From Hydrogenophaga intermedia (GTDB lineage Bacteria; Pseudomonadota; Gammaproteobacteria; Burkholderiales; Burkholderiaceae_C): DNA of 64,000 nt. The position numbers were made by a program, and so were the translations under genes. The stretch spans positions 1 through 64,000 of the forward strand of contig NZ_CCAE010000002.1 in NCBI RefSeq assembly GCF_000723405.1. Reading direction: 5' to 3'. Each line of letters starts with the position of its first letter. Position 1 is the stretch's first letter. This document shows, piece after piece, positions 52,034 to 61,228 of this stretch. The notes below the pieces were generated by a model, which was given only the letters and a program-made list of their open reading frames with translations, did no database searches and was not told where the DNA came from.

Positions 52034-53956
52034 ATGGCCCAACGCGGTGCCACGACGACCGAAACGCCGACACCGGACGCGCTGCGCCCGTCGGGCAGCC
52101 TGCTGGCCAACCTGAGCGACGAGCTGCGGCGTCACCCGCCGTTCGACGAGATGGACCCCGCGCACGTGAGCGCCTTCGTGGCGGCGTCGCGTCAAGCCTA
52201 TTACGCCCCCGGCGAGCCGGTGGTGGCACCCGAGGACGGCCCGGTGCGCGAGCTGTTCTTCATCCGCCGCGGCGCGGTAACCGGCAAGCGCGGGCTGTCC
52301 GAGGTCTCGGGCGGTGCCTTTCAATATGAGGCGGGCGACCTGTTCCCCATCAGCGCCGTGCTGGCGCAGCGCGCGCCGACCACGCTGTACCACGCCACTG
52401 AAGACACCTTCGTGCTGGTCATCGCCGCCGAGGACATGCGCGCCCTGGCCCAGCGCAGCCCGCCCTTCGGGGATTTCCTCAACCGGCGCATTCTGAAGTT
52501 CCTGGAGCTCTCGCGTGCTGCGCTGCAGGTGGCCTACTCCTCGCAGGCGCTGGCCGAGCAATCGCTGGAGACGCCGCTGGTCGAGCTGGTTGGCCACAAG
52601 GCGCCAGTGAGCTGCGCGCCGCACACGCCGTTGCGCGAGGTGCTCGGGCAGATGCACGAGCGGCGCATCGGCTCCATGCTGGTGGTGGATGGCGTGGGTG
52701 CGCCCATGGGCATTCTCACGCGCTCCGACGTGCTGGGCCGCGTCGCGCTGCCGCAGGTGCCGTTGGACGCGCCCGTGTCGGCCGTCATGGTGCAACCCGT
52801 GCACAGCCTGCCGCACGACGCCACCGCGCAGGATGCGGCGCTGGCCATGTCCACGCACGGCATTCGCCACGTGCCCGTCACGCGCGGTGGGCGCCTGGTG
52901 GGCATCGTGTCCGAGCGCGATCTGTTCGCGCTGCAGCGGCTGAGCCTGAAGCAGGTGAGCTCCAGCATCCGCAACGCCACCAGCGTGGACACGCTGCGGG
53001 TGGTGGCGCACGACATCCGGCGTTTCGCGCGCACCCTGCTGGGCCAGGGCGTGCAGGCACGTCAGCTCACGGCGCTGATCAGCCACCTGAACGACGCGCT
53101 CACCACGCGCCTGATCGAGCTGGTGGCCGAACGGCACGGCCTTTCCCTGGCGGGCGCGTGTTGGCTGGCGCTGGGCTCGGAGGGACGCAGCGAGCAGACC
53201 ATCGCCACCGACCAGGACAACGCGCTGATTCGCCCCGAGGGCAGCGATCCGTCGCACTACCTGGCCTTCGCGCGCGAGGTGAACCAGGCGCTGGACGATT
53301 GCGGCTACCCCCTGTGCAAGGGCGGTGTGATGGCCGGCAATCCCGAACTGTGCCTGACGCTGTCGCAGTGGCGCGAGCGTTTCGCCCTCTGGATCGAACA
53401 CGGCTCGCCGAAAGACCTGCTCAATGCCAGCATTTTCTTCGACTTCCGTCCGTTGGCGGGCGATGAAACCCTGGCGCAGGCGCTGCGCGAGGAGATGATG
53501 GAGCACGCCCGCACCACGCCGCGTTTCCTGAAACAGCTCGCGCTCAACGGCCTGGCGCACGAGGCGCCACTCAATTGGCTGGGCAACATCGACACGACCG
53601 CGGTAGGCGGACACGACACGCTCGACATCAAACTGCAGGGTACCGCGATCTTCGTCGACGTGGCCCGCCTGTACGCGCTGGCGCACGGTGTGTCAGCCAC
53701 CAACACACGCGAGCGCTTGGAGACCGTGGGGCCGCTGCTGGGCGTGCCGGCGCATGAGGCCCAGGCCTGGATTGGCGGCTTCGACTATCTGCAACTGCTG
53801 CGGCTGCACGCGCAGCTGGACGGCACCACCGTGGGCGACAACCCGAACCGGATCGCGGTGGACACGCTCAACGACATCGACCGCCGCATCCTCAAGGAAA
53901 CGCTGCGCGTGCTGCGCGCGCTGCAGCAGCGGCTCAAGCTGGACTACGACCGATGA
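52034..53956 (+). CDS. cNMP-binding/CBS/DUF294 nucleotidyltransferase-like protein
   Basis: A 640-residue cytoplasmic multi-domain protein. Order: cyclic-nucleotide-binding-like domain (about 25-140), a CBS pair (about 175-295; MHERRIGSMLVVDGVGAPMG and STHGIRHVPVTRGGRLVGIV), DUF294 putative nucleotidyltransferase (about 330-470; LGSEGRSEQTIATDQDNAL) and DUF294_C (about 500-640). The GSEGR...TDQDNA pattern resembles GlnD-type active sites. Start ATG 52034, 20 bases after gspC. Its stop overlaps the exonuclease gene (ATGA), a recurring pair. Likely a signalling regulator; its target is unknown. Confidence 0.88.
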   Translation: MAQRGATTTETPTPDALRPSGSLLANLSDELRRHPPFDEMDPAHVSAFVAASRQAYYAPGEPVVAPEDGPVRELFFIRRGAVTGKRGLSEVSGGAFQYEAGDLFPISAVLAQRAPTTLYHATEDTFVLVIAAEDMRALAQRSPPFGDFLNRRILKFLELSRAALQVAYSSQALAEQSLETPLVELVGHKAPVSCAPHTPLREVLGQMHERRIGSMLVVDGVGAPMGILTRSDVLGRVALPQVPLDAPVSAVMVQPVHSLPHDATAQDAALAMSTHGIRHVPVTRGGRLVGIVSERDLFALQRLSLKQVSSSIRNATSVDTLRVVAHDIRRFARTLLGQGVQARQLTALISHLNDALTTRLIELVAERHGLSLAGACWLALGSEGRSEQTIATDQDNALIRPEGSDPSHYLAFAREVNQALDDCGYPLCKGGVMAGNPELCLTLSQWRERFALWIEHGSPKDLLNASIFFDFRPLAGDETLAQALREEMMEHARTTPRFLKQLALNGLAHEAPLNWLGNIDTTAVGGHDTLDIKLQGTAIFVDVARLYALAHGVSATNTRERLETVGPLLGVPAHEAQAWIGGFDYLQLLRLHAQLDGTTVGDNPNRIAVDTLNDIDRRILKETLRVLRALQQRLKLDYDR

Positions 53957-54606
53957 GCGCTTGGTGGTCGGGTTGGTTCGGCCGCGCCCTTGACCCGCTC
54001 CCGGCGGCCACTGAGCGCTGGGTGGCGCTGGACGTGGAGACCAGCGGCTTGGACGTGGCGCGCGACCGCCTGTTGGCGATCGCCGCCATCGGGCTGTGCG
54101 TGGACTGGACGCGCGGTCGGCTGGACGTGCGCCTGGGCGATAGCTTCGAGGTGGTGCTGCGCCAGGACGAGGTGTCCAGTCGCGACAACATCCTGCTGCA
54201 CGGCATCGGCGCGCAGAGCCAGCGCGACGGGCTCGAGCCGGTGGCGGCGCTGCGCGCCTTCGAGGCCTTCGTTGGCGCCGCGCCGCTGTTGGCGTTCCAC
54301 AGCGCTTTCGACGAGGCCCTGATCGGCAGGCATGTGCGCCGGTACCTCGGTCATCGGCTGGCCAATTCCTGGGTGGACATCGAGCACCTGTGCGCCGTCA
54401 CGCATCCCCAGGTGCGGGCGCGCTCGCTGGACGAGTGGATGGCGTATTTCGGTATCGTCTGCCCGCGGCGGCACCAGGCCGCGGCCGACACGCTGGCCGA
54501 ATGCGAGTTGTTGCAGCGCGTTTGGCCGGCCCTGGCGGGGGAGTGCCGCAGTTGGCGCGACGTGCGGACGGTGGCTGCGCGGCGCCGCTGGCTGGCGTCC
54601 GCCTAG
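53953..54606 (+). CDS. DEDDh 3'-5' exonuclease (PolC/DnaQ-like)
   Basis: A 217-residue exonuclease resembling the DNA polymerase III epsilon family. ExoI ALDVETSGLD supplies Asp and Glu, ExoII AFHSAFDEAL an Asp, and ExoIII RHQAAADTLAE the His and final Asp (DEDDh). No DNA polymerase domain. It is translationally coupled to the cNMP/CBS/DUF294 gene, so it may act in the same regulatory module and not in replication. Substrate DNA or RNA is unknown. Confidence 0.88.
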   Translation: MSAWWSGWFGRALDPLPAATERWVALDVETSGLDVARDRLLAIAAIGLCVDWTRGRLDVRLGDSFEVVLRQDEVSSRDNILLHGIGAQSQRDGLEPVAALRAFEAFVGAAPLLAFHSAFDEALIGRHVRRYLGHRLANSWVDIEHLCAVTHPQVRARSLDEWMAYFGIVCPRRHQAAADTLAECELLQRVWPALAGECRSWRDVRTVAARRRWLASA

Positions 54607-54619
54607 GCGGGTGCGTCGC

Positions 54620-55726
54620 TCAGGCCTCGAGCAGCGACTGCGTGGCCAGCAGCAGCGGCCAAGCCAGCAGAGCGCCCGTGCCCTGGTTGATGTGCAAGTC
54701 CAGGTCGAGCAGGGGCATGGCCTGCAGGTGAATCAGCATGAGCCGGTGCGCGGTGGCCGGCGAGCGCTGGGCGTAGACGAGGTAGTCGGCCACGGCCGGG
54801 CTCAGGCCGCGCGCCACCAGCGCCGCGGCGCCGGCCACGAAGCCGTCGACCAGCACCACCCGCCGCTCGCTGGCGGCCTGCAGCATGGCGCCGGCCATCA
54901 TCGCGATCTCGAACCCGCCGAAGGCCGCGAGCGCGTGGATGGGCGAGACCGCCTGCGCGTGCCGCTGAGCGGCGGCGGTGAGCTTGTCCAGGCGCTGGAA
55001 GTGCACGGTGTCGTCAAAGGCCGAGCCGGGACCATCGTCGCGCGGCAGGGCGTCCACCATGGGCACGCCGCACAGGCGCGACAGCAGCAGCGCGGCACTG
55101 GCGGGGTTGGCCACGCCCACCTCGCCCAGCGCCAGCACCGTGCCCGGCAGGTGACGCACCACGTCCATGCCCGCGTGCAGTGCTGCCACCGTCTGCTTGA
55201 GAGACATGGCCGGCCCCAGCAGGCAGTTGCGCGTGCCGTAGGCGATCTTGCGCGGTTGCAGCGTGGCTGGCGGGCGGCCGCGTGGTGCCGGTGGCTGGGT
55301 GATCGGCGTGGCCACGCCCGCATCGACCACCGTGACGTCAAAGCCGTGCTGGCGCGCCAGTGTGCTCACCGGCGCCCGGCCGCTGAGCAACTGGTTCACC
55401 AGCTCGCAGGTGGTGGATTGCGGCAGGTCGCTCATGCCCTCCACGGCCAGGCCGTGGTCGGCGGCGAACACCACCAGTTGCGGGGAATCGAACACCAGCA
55501 GGTCGAAGGGCAGGGCGCTGCTGTGCTGGATGCGTGCGAGCTGCCCGGCCAGCCACTGCAACTGGCCCAGGGCGTTGGCGGGCTGGCCCTCGGGCTGCAG
55601 GCGGCGGTGCAGGGCGTGCTCCAGCATGGCGTCGGCTGTGCTGGCGATGGCGGGAAGCTTCAAACCCTCGACGGGCGCGAACGGGCGCGTCGCGTTGATC
55701 GGCTGGAGAGCGGGATCGCGCGCCAT
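54620..55726 (-). CDS. cobT: CobT-like phosphoribosyltransferase with altered active site
   Basis: Homologue of nicotinate-nucleotide:dimethylbenzimidazole phosphoribosyltransferase, which activates the lower ligand of cobalamin. The 368-residue protein aligns throughout: VFAADHGLAVEGMSDLPQST, VVDAGVA, ALGEVGVANPASAALL, ALAAFGGFEIAMMAGAM and LVDGFVAGAAALVA. The C-terminal motif, GEGTGA in Salmonella CobT with catalytic Glu317, reads NQGTGA with Gln348, and GNTT reads ANPA. No other cob gene is nearby. Either a divergent enzyme or one using another base. Confidence 0.8.
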   Translation of the reverse strand: MARDPALQPINATRPFAPVEGLKLPAIASTADAMLEHALHRRLQPEGQPANALGQLQWLAGQLARIQHSSALPFDLLVFDSPQLVVFAADHGLAVEGMSDLPQSTTCELVNQLLSGRAPVSTLARQHGFDVTVVDAGVATPITQPPAPRGRPPATLQPRKIAYGTRNCLLGPAMSLKQTVAALHAGMDVVRHLPGTVLALGEVGVANPASAALLLSRLCGVPMVDALPRDDGPGSAFDDTVHFQRLDKLTAAAQRHAQAVSPIHALAAFGGFEIAMMAGAMLQAASERRVVLVDGFVAGAAALVARGLSPAVADYLVYAQRSPATAHRLMLIHLQAMPLLDLDLHINQGTGALLAWPLLLATQSLLEA

Positions 55727-55733
55727 GGCAGGT

Positions 55734-57299
55734 TCAGCTGCGCAGGAACAGCCGGTAGGCCGGGTTCTGCGTTTCCTCGACGTACGGGTAGCCGAGGGTG
55801 TCGAGGAACTTGGCGAAGGCCTTGTCGTCCTTGGCCGGCACCTGCAGGCCTACAAGGATGCGGCCGTAGTCGGCGCCCTGGTTGCGGTAGTGGAACAGGC
55901 TGATATTCCAGTTGGGGCGCATGAGACTCAGGAACTTGAGCAGGGCGCCCGGCCGCTCGGGGAAGATGAAGCGCATCAGGCGCTCGTCCTGGGCATGGGC
56001 GGAGTGCCCGCCCACCAAGTGGCGCAGATGCTCCTTGGCGAGCTCGTCGTGCGTGAGGTCCAGCGTTTTGAAGCCGTGGCGCACGAGCTGCTGGGCGATC
56101 TTGGTGGACTCGCCCTTGCCCGCCGTTGTGAGGCCCACGAACACGTGCGCCTGGGCGCTGTCGTGCATGCGGTAGTTGAATTCGGTGACGTTGCGCGCCG
56201 TGCCAGGGAGCGAGCCAATGACTTCGCAGAAGCGGCGAAAGCTCCCGCGTTCCTCGGGCATGGTCACGGCGAACAGGGCCTCGCGCTCCTCGCCGACCTC
56301 GGCACGCTCGGCCACGAAGCGCAGGCGGTCGAAGTTCATGTTCGCGCCGCACAGGATGGCCGCGTAGGTCTGGCCCTTGGTCTTGTGCGTGGCCACGTAC
56401 TGCTTGATCGCGGCCACCGCCATCGCACCCGAGGGCTCGACGATGCTGCGCGTGTCCACGAACACGTCCTTGATGGCGGCGCACACGGCGTCGGTGTCGA
56501 CCGCAATGAACTCGTCCACCAGCTCCCGCGCGATGCGGAAGGTCTCCTCGCCCACCAGCTTGACGGCTGTGCCGTCGGCGAACAGGCCGACGTCGGGCAG
56601 CGTCACGCGCTCCTTGCCGTTGACCGAGCGCATCATGGCGTCGGAGTCGGTCATCTGCACGCCGATGACCTTGATCTCTGGCCGCACGGCCTTGATGTAG
56701 TTGGCCACGCCACTGACCAGGCCGCCGCCGCCGATGGCGACGAACACCGCGTCGAGCTGGTTGGAGCCCAGGCTTTGCAACTGACGCAGGATCTCCATCG
56801 CAATCGTGCCTTGGCCCGCGATCACGTCCGGATCGTCGAAGGGGTGGACGAAAGTGAGTCCCTGCTTTTTCTGCAGCCCCACCGCGTGGTTGTAGGCGTC
56901 GGTGTAGCTGTCGCCATGCAGCACCACCTCGCCGCCGAAGCCCCGCACCGCGTCGATCTTGAGCTGCGGCGTGGTCACCGGCATCACGATCACCGCGCGG
57001 ATGCCCAGCTTGCGCGCGCTGAGCGCCACGCCCTGAGCGTGATTGCCCGCGGAGGCGCAGATGACGCCCTTGGCCAATTGCTCGGGACTCAGGTGCGCGA
57101 TCTTGTTGTAGGCCCCGCGCAACTTGAAGCTGAACACGGGCTGCTGGTCTTCCCGCTTGAGCAGCACCGTGTTGTGCACGCGCTTCGAGAGCGCGCGGGC
57201 AGGCTCGAGGTTCGACTCCACCGCCACGTCATACACCCGGGCTGTCAGGATCTTCTTGAGGTAGTCGGCGGGTGTGAGGTGAGAGGCGGCAGCGTTCAT
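55734..57299 (-). CDS. ilvA: Threonine ammonia-lyase IlvA, biosynthetic
   Basis: Converts threonine to 2-oxobutanoate, the first step of isoleucine synthesis, with PLP. The 521-residue protein has the PLP lysine K59 in SFKLRGAYNK, the phosphate-binding glycine loop VAIGGGGLVSGVANYI, SAGNHAQGVA, and two C-terminal ACT-like domains (about 330-521; ERPGALLKFLSLMRPNWNIS) that give isoleucine feedback control. The start is ATG 57299; a terminator-like hairpin lies directly upstream in the leader. cobT follows after seven bases. Confidence 0.95.
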   Translation of the reverse strand: MNAAASHLTPADYLKKILTARVYDVAVESNLEPARALSKRVHNTVLLKREDQQPVFSFKLRGAYNKIAHLSPEQLAKGVICASAGNHAQGVALSARKLGIRAVIVMPVTTPQLKIDAVRGFGGEVVLHGDSYTDAYNHAVGLQKKQGLTFVHPFDDPDVIAGQGTIAMEILRQLQSLGSNQLDAVFVAIGGGGLVSGVANYIKAVRPEIKVIGVQMTDSDAMMRSVNGKERVTLPDVGLFADGTAVKLVGEETFRIARELVDEFIAVDTDAVCAAIKDVFVDTRSIVEPSGAMAVAAIKQYVATHKTKGQTYAAILCGANMNFDRLRFVAERAEVGEEREALFAVTMPEERGSFRRFCEVIGSLPGTARNVTEFNYRMHDSAQAHVFVGLTTAGKGESTKIAQQLVRHGFKTLDLTHDELAKEHLRHLVGGHSAHAQDERLMRFIFPERPGALLKFLSLMRPNWNISLFHYRNQGADYGRILVGLQVPAKDDKAFAKFLDTLGYPYVEETQNPAYRLFLRS

Positions 57300-57320
57300 C
57301 GCTTCGCATTATCGGTGGCG

Positions 57321-57367
57321 AAAAAAAACCCGGACCAACGAAGCTGGTCCGGGTTTGAATCCACCCG
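57321..57367 (-). promoter_or_regulatory. Attenuator-like leader of ilvA
   Basis: On the minus strand a perfect 12-bp stem (57326-57337 with 57345-57356), ending in eight Ts (57321-57328), forms an intrinsic terminator 22 bases before the ilvA start. A competing 5-bp hairpin CGGGT/ACCCG (57350-57354 with 57363-57367) uses the same arm and would open it. No clear leader peptide was found. Premature termination control of ilvA is inferred. Confidence 0.5.
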
Positions 57368-57509
57368 TGGAGGGTAGAGGAGACAACCGTAAATACAATG
57401 ACGCAAGTATATCGCCGGATTGCTGCGTTGCAACAACCTGGCGTTCTTTGCCCTCATTTTTAGAGCAAAGCCCTTAGAAGTCATGGGCTTTGTCACGGAG
57501 AACTGTCTG

Positions 57510-57959
57510 ATGGAATGCACCGTCACCTGGACCGGCGCCAGCGGCACCCGCTCGGCCATGGGGTTCGTCGCCGAAACCGGCAGCGGGCATGTGCTCGCCA
57601 TGGACGGCGCGCCCGACGCGAACAAGCCCGAGAACGGCGGAGCCAACCTGGCGCCACGCCCCATGGAAACCGTGCTCGCCGGCACAGGGGGCTGCACGGC
57701 CTATGACGTGGTGCTGATTCTCAAGCGTGGTCGCCACGACGTGCGCGGCTGCTCGGTCAAGCTCACGAGCGAGCGTGCGCCGGTCGATCCCAAGGTGTTC
57801 ACCAAGATCCACATGCACTTCACGGTCACGGGCAAGGGCATCCCCGCCAACGCGGTCGAGCGGGCGATCGCCATGAGCCACGAAAAGTACTGCTCGGCCA
57901 GCATCATGCTGGCCAAGACAGCCGAGATCACCACCAGCTTCGATCTGTTGGAGGGCTGA
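57510..57959 (+). CDS. OsmC-family protein
   Basis: A 149-residue peroxidase-fold protein of the OsmC/YhfA type, likely reducing organic peroxides through paired cysteines. Visible are TVLAGTGGCTAYDVVLILKR with the first Cys, and AMSHEKYCSASIMLAKTAEI with the second. Start at ATG 57510, giving MECTVTWTGAS with GGAG nine bases upstream; ATG 57483 is an alternative. Divergent from ilvA and convergent with coq7. Confidence 0.87.
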   Translation: MECTVTWTGASGTRSAMGFVAETGSGHVLAMDGAPDANKPENGGANLAPRPMETVLAGTGGCTAYDVVLILKRGRHDVRGCSVKLTSERAPVDPKVFTKIHMHFTVTGKGIPANAVERAIAMSHEKYCSASIMLAKTAEITTSFDLLEG

Positions 57960-57967
57960 GGCCCTCC

Positions 57968-58630
57968 TCAGATCTGGTGTGCCACGGTTGTCATGACCTT
58001 GGCCGCCATCCGCATCAGCCCCTTGACCGGGGCCGGCAGTTCAACCGCGCCGGCCTGTTGGGCCAAACGCGCGTGACGGGCTTCGTCGAGCTTCATCTGC
58101 GCCACGATGGCCCGTGAGGCGTGATCCTCGGCCGGCAGCCGGTCCAGGTGGCTGGCCAGGTGGGCCTCCACCTGTCGCTCGGTTTCCACCACGAAGCCCA
58201 GGCTCGGACCCTGACCCAGGCGCCCGGCCAGCAAACCCAGCCCGAAGGCGCCCGCGTACCAGAGCGGGTTGAGCAGCGAAGGTCGGCTGCCCAACTCGTC
58301 GAGACGGGCTTTGGTCCAGGCCAGGTGATCGGTTTCCTCCCGGCCGGCCTCTTCAAGTTGGCGAGCCAGGGTCTCGTTCGGCGCCTTGCCGCGCCGCCCG
58401 GGCCAGCGGGCCGCCAGTGCCTGCGCCGTGTATAGAGCCTGGGCGCACACCTCGCCGACATGGTTCACGCGCATCAATGCACCAGAAAGATGCCGCTCCT
58501 CGGTGCTCAGTGCACCATCGTCGTGATGTTCGGGCACGGTGGGACAGGCCTGGCTGGCCCGCGGCGCGGCGAACAAGGTGCGAAGGGCCGAATCGGCCGC
58601 GCCCACGAGGGCATCACTGAATGGGTTCAT
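57968..58630 (-). CDS. coq7: Demethoxyubiquinone hydroxylase Coq7
   Basis: Diiron monooxygenase of ubiquinone synthesis, hydroxylating 2-polyprenyl-3-methyl-6-methoxy-1,4-benzoquinone at the membrane. The 220-residue protein shows the six iron ligands: E60, E99, H102, E151, E183 and H186, in [18 protein letters not shown] and DEARH. Start ATG 58630; a longer frame to 58765 is unsupported. Standalone gene, typical for bacteria using Coq7 in place of UbiF. Confidence 0.94.
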   Translation of the reverse strand: MNPFSDALVGAADSALRTLFAAPRASQACPTVPEHHDDGALSTEERHLSGALMRVNHVGEVCAQALYTAQALAARWPGRRGKAPNETLARQLEEAGREETDHLAWTKARLDELGSRPSLLNPLWYAGAFGLGLLAGRLGQGPSLGFVVETERQVEAHLASHLDRLPAEDHASRAIVAQMKLDEARHARLAQQAGAVELPAPVKGLMRMAAKVMTTVAHQI

Positions 58631-58861
58631 GGTGTTCTCTCGATCGAAGCGTCGGCCTATCGTGCCATGCGGCGGGACTAGGGGTAACCCCTGGGAATCG
58701 TGGCAAGGCTGCAACAACAGCACCACCCTGGGGCAAGTTGCGGCCGACAAACATGGCGGTTGCAAGTCGTTTCTGATGCAATGCCCCCAGCTTCCTCAAT
58801 GGAGGTCGGCTCGGGGGCACAGACTTCCGGCCTCTTAACCCAAACCTTGGAGAATTCCTCG

Positions 58862-59863
58862 ATGAAAAAGACCCTGATCGCTCTGGCTGCCGTGGCAGCC
58901 TCCAGCGCAGCACTGGCCCAGTCGTCGGTGACCCTGTTCGGTATCATGGACGTGAACGTCCGCCACACGAAGACCGAAGCCAACGGTACGGACGTCTCGC
59001 TGACGGAAATGGCGCAAGACGGTACCGCCTCGAGCCGTCTCGGCTTCCGTGGCGTGGAAGATCTGGGTGGCGGCATGAGCGCCAGCTTCTGGCTGGAAGG
59101 CGCCCTGAACCCCGACACCGGTACCGTCGGCGGCCTGAATTTCCAGCGCCGCAGCACCGTGAGCCTGTCCGGTGGTTTCGGTGAAGTCCGCCTGGGTCGT
59201 GACTACACGCCGACCTTCTGGAACCACACGGTGTACGACCCGTTCGGCACCAACGGTCTGGGCAGCTCGATCAACATGTGGGGCACCGTGTCGGGTGGAT
59301 ACATCGCCACCAACGTGCGCTCGAACAACCTGATCTCCTACTTCACGCCCAACATGGGCGGCTTCCAGGCCCAGCTCACGTACGGCTTCAAGGAAGTCGA
59401 CACGGGTACCAGCGCCAGCGACTACCAGGGTCTGCGCGTGGTGTATGCCGCCGGCCCGCTGTCCGTGGCCTTCGCGACCGCCTCGGAAGGCAACGTGGGT
59501 GCTGCTGATTCGAAGCGTTCCAACATCGGTGCTTCGTACGACTTCGGCTTCATCAAGCCGATGTTCAACTACACGACCGCGGAAGACGACACGACCGGCA
59601 ACGAGGCCACCAACCTGATGATTGGCCTGACGGCGCCTGTTGGCCCCGGCTTGATCAAGGCTTCGTACACCCGTACCGAGGCTGAACCTGCTGGTGGTGC
59701 GGAAGTTGACGGCAATCAGATCGCTATCGGCTACGAGTACGGCCTGAGCAAGCGCACCGCTCTGTACGGCAACTTCGCCCGCATCAGCGCCGATGCCGGC
59801 CTGCTGGCTGCAACTGAGTACAAGCGCCGCGGCTTCGAAATCGGCGTGCGTCACTCCTTCTGA
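58862..59863 (+). CDS. Gram-negative general porin, first of two
   Basis: Outer-membrane trimeric beta-barrel porin for small solutes. The 333-residue precursor has the signal peptide MKKTLIALAAVAASSAALAQ, then the barrel start SSVTLFGIMDVNVRHTKTEA, loop L3-like RSTVSLSGGFGEVRLGRDYT, and terminal Phe (RRGFEIGVRHSF) as the barrel assembly signal. GGAG lies nine bases before ATG 58862. The preceding 231-base gap likely holds a promoter and a long leader; a GCCCCC/GGGGGC hairpin lies in it (about 58782-58817). An intrinsic terminator follows. Confidence 0.94.
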   Translation: MKKTLIALAAVAASSAALAQSSVTLFGIMDVNVRHTKTEANGTDVSLTEMAQDGTASSRLGFRGVEDLGGGMSASFWLEGALNPDTGTVGGLNFQRRSTVSLSGGFGEVRLGRDYTPTFWNHTVYDPFGTNGLGSSINMWGTVSGGYIATNVRSNNLISYFTPNMGGFQAQLTYGFKEVDTGTSASDYQGLRVVYAAGPLSVAFATASEGNVGAADSKRSNIGASYDFGFIKPMFNYTTAEDDTTGNEATNLMIGLTAPVGPGLIKASYTRTEAEPAGGAEVDGNQIAIGYEYGLSKRTALYGNFARISADAGLLAATEYKRRGFEIGVRHSF

Positions 59864-59897
59864 TGCTTCGCGGGCTTGTCCCGCTGGCATCCAAGGC

Positions 59898-59928
59898 CAA
59901 AAGCCACCGCCTCGGCGGTGGCTTTTTT
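59898..59928 (+). terminator. Rho-independent terminator of porin 1
   Basis: AAAAGCCACCGCC and GGCGGTGGCTTTTTT pair around a three-base loop, with a six-T tail. A textbook intrinsic terminator 35 bases after the stop. Confidence 0.9.
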
Positions 59929-60131
59929 GTTGCCGAAGATGAGCACTGCTGGCGTGAAGATTGCATTGGAGGCGTGGTGGTCGGCCTGTTGCTTACTCGC
60001 AACGATGTGCGGCATATCGGTGTAAAACCCTAAGGAGTAACCCGTAAACCGGTCGAGCGCTGGATACCATCCGTTTAGTTTCAGTCGCGTGAAACGCTTC
60101 CAAACCGTTCCAAAGGAAAAGGATTCTCCCC

Positions 60132-61205
60132 ATGAAGAAAAGTCTGATCGCTCTGGCCGTCCTGGCCTCTTGCGGTGCCGCCATGGCTCAATCGAGCGTG
60201 ACGCTCTACGGCATGGCCGACGTGTGGGTCGGTCGCACGAAGGCGGATGCCTCCATTGGTGGTGTGTCGACTTCTGCCAGCACCTCCGTTCTCGAGAGTG
60301 GTGGCTTCAACACCAGCCGTCTGGGCTTCAAAGGCTCCGAAGACCTGGGTGGTGGCTTGAAAGCCAACTTCAACCTCGAAGCCGCGCTGGCCATGGACAC
60401 CGGCACTAACGGTGGCTTGAGCTTCAACCGCCAGTCGTGGGTCGGTCTGTCGGGTGGTTTTGGTGAAGTGCAACTGGGCAAGCCGTGGACGCCGTACGAC
60501 GATACCCGCGCGATGGCCAACGACACGTTCAACGCGAACTTCGCCGCGTCGTGGACCACGTGGCAGTTCTACGAAGACAATCCGAACAACACCATCCGCT
60601 ACAACACGCCCAACTTCGGCGGATTCTCGGGCGCATTGGCATATTCGCTGGGTGAAGACCGCGCTGCTTCGCCGACCAACAGTTCCAGCAGCCTGACGTC
60701 GTTCAGCCTGAACTACGCCAACGGCCCCATCGTCGCGGGCTTTGCCCATCAGAACCAGAAGGTCGAAAGCGGAGTTGCTGGCATCCTCGCGAGTTTCGAC
60801 AGCACTGGCGTGCTGACCGGTCTGGCCACCACCGGCAAGACCACCTACAACCTGCTCAATGGTTCGTACGACTTTGGTTTCCTGAAACTGGTTGGCGGCG
60901 TGAACCAAGTGAAAGTGTCTCCTGACGGTTTCGCCGATGTGAAGGCCAATGAGTGGAACCTGGGTGTGGACGTTCCCGTGGGTGCTGGTTTTGACGTCGG
61001 TGTTGGCTTGGCCCGTTCCAAGACCGAGAGCAGTGGTGTGGACCTGACCACCGCCACCGGCTTCAGCATCGGTGCGAAGTACACGCTGTCCAAGCGCACC
61101 TTCCTGTACGCGGCGTTCAACCGCACCAAGATCGAAGATGAGACGACCCCTGGCGACGAAGCCAAGAGCACCCTCTTCGGCCTGGGCATCCAGCACAACT
61201 TCTGA
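60132..61205 (+). CDS. Gram-negative general porin, second of two
   Basis: Paralogue of the preceding porin, 357 residues. Signal peptide MKKSLIALAVLASCGAAMAQ, barrel start SSVTLYGMADVWVGRTKADA, the FNRQSWVGLSGGFGEVQLGK eyelet region and the C-terminal FGLGIQHNF with terminal Phe. AAAGGA-type ribosome site before the ATG. The loops differ from porin 1, so solute choice or phage/antibody exposure may differ. Separate promoter likely in the 200 bases between them. Terminator follows. Confidence 0.94.
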   Translation: MKKSLIALAVLASCGAAMAQSSVTLYGMADVWVGRTKADASIGGVSTSASTSVLESGGFNTSRLGFKGSEDLGGGLKANFNLEAALAMDTGTNGGLSFNRQSWVGLSGGFGEVQLGKPWTPYDDTRAMANDTFNANFAASWTTWQFYEDNPNNTIRYNTPNFGGFSGALAYSLGEDRAASPTNSSSSLTSFSLNYANGPIVAGFAHQNQKVESGVAGILASFDSTGVLTGLATTGKTTYNLLNGSYDFGFLKLVGGVNQVKVSPDGFADVKANEWNLGVDVPVGAGFDVGVGLARSKTESSGVDLTTATGFSIGAKYTLSKRTFLYAAFNRTKIEDETTPGDEAKSTLFGLGIQHNF

Positions 61206-61228
61206 TCTTCAGAACGAGCGCTGCTCAA

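Noticed and set aside
57345-57375. Sequence GGTCCGGGTTTGAATCC resembling a tRNA T-arm
   Set aside because: No acceptor stem, D-arm, anticodon arm or CCA can be built around it, and the bases are fully explained by the terminator stem.
57296-57697. Minus-strand frame of 133 codons reading toward ilvA, considered as a leader peptide gene
   Set aside because: It covers the OsmC gene, lacks a ribosome site near a short start, and has no run of Ile, Leu or Val codons before the terminator.
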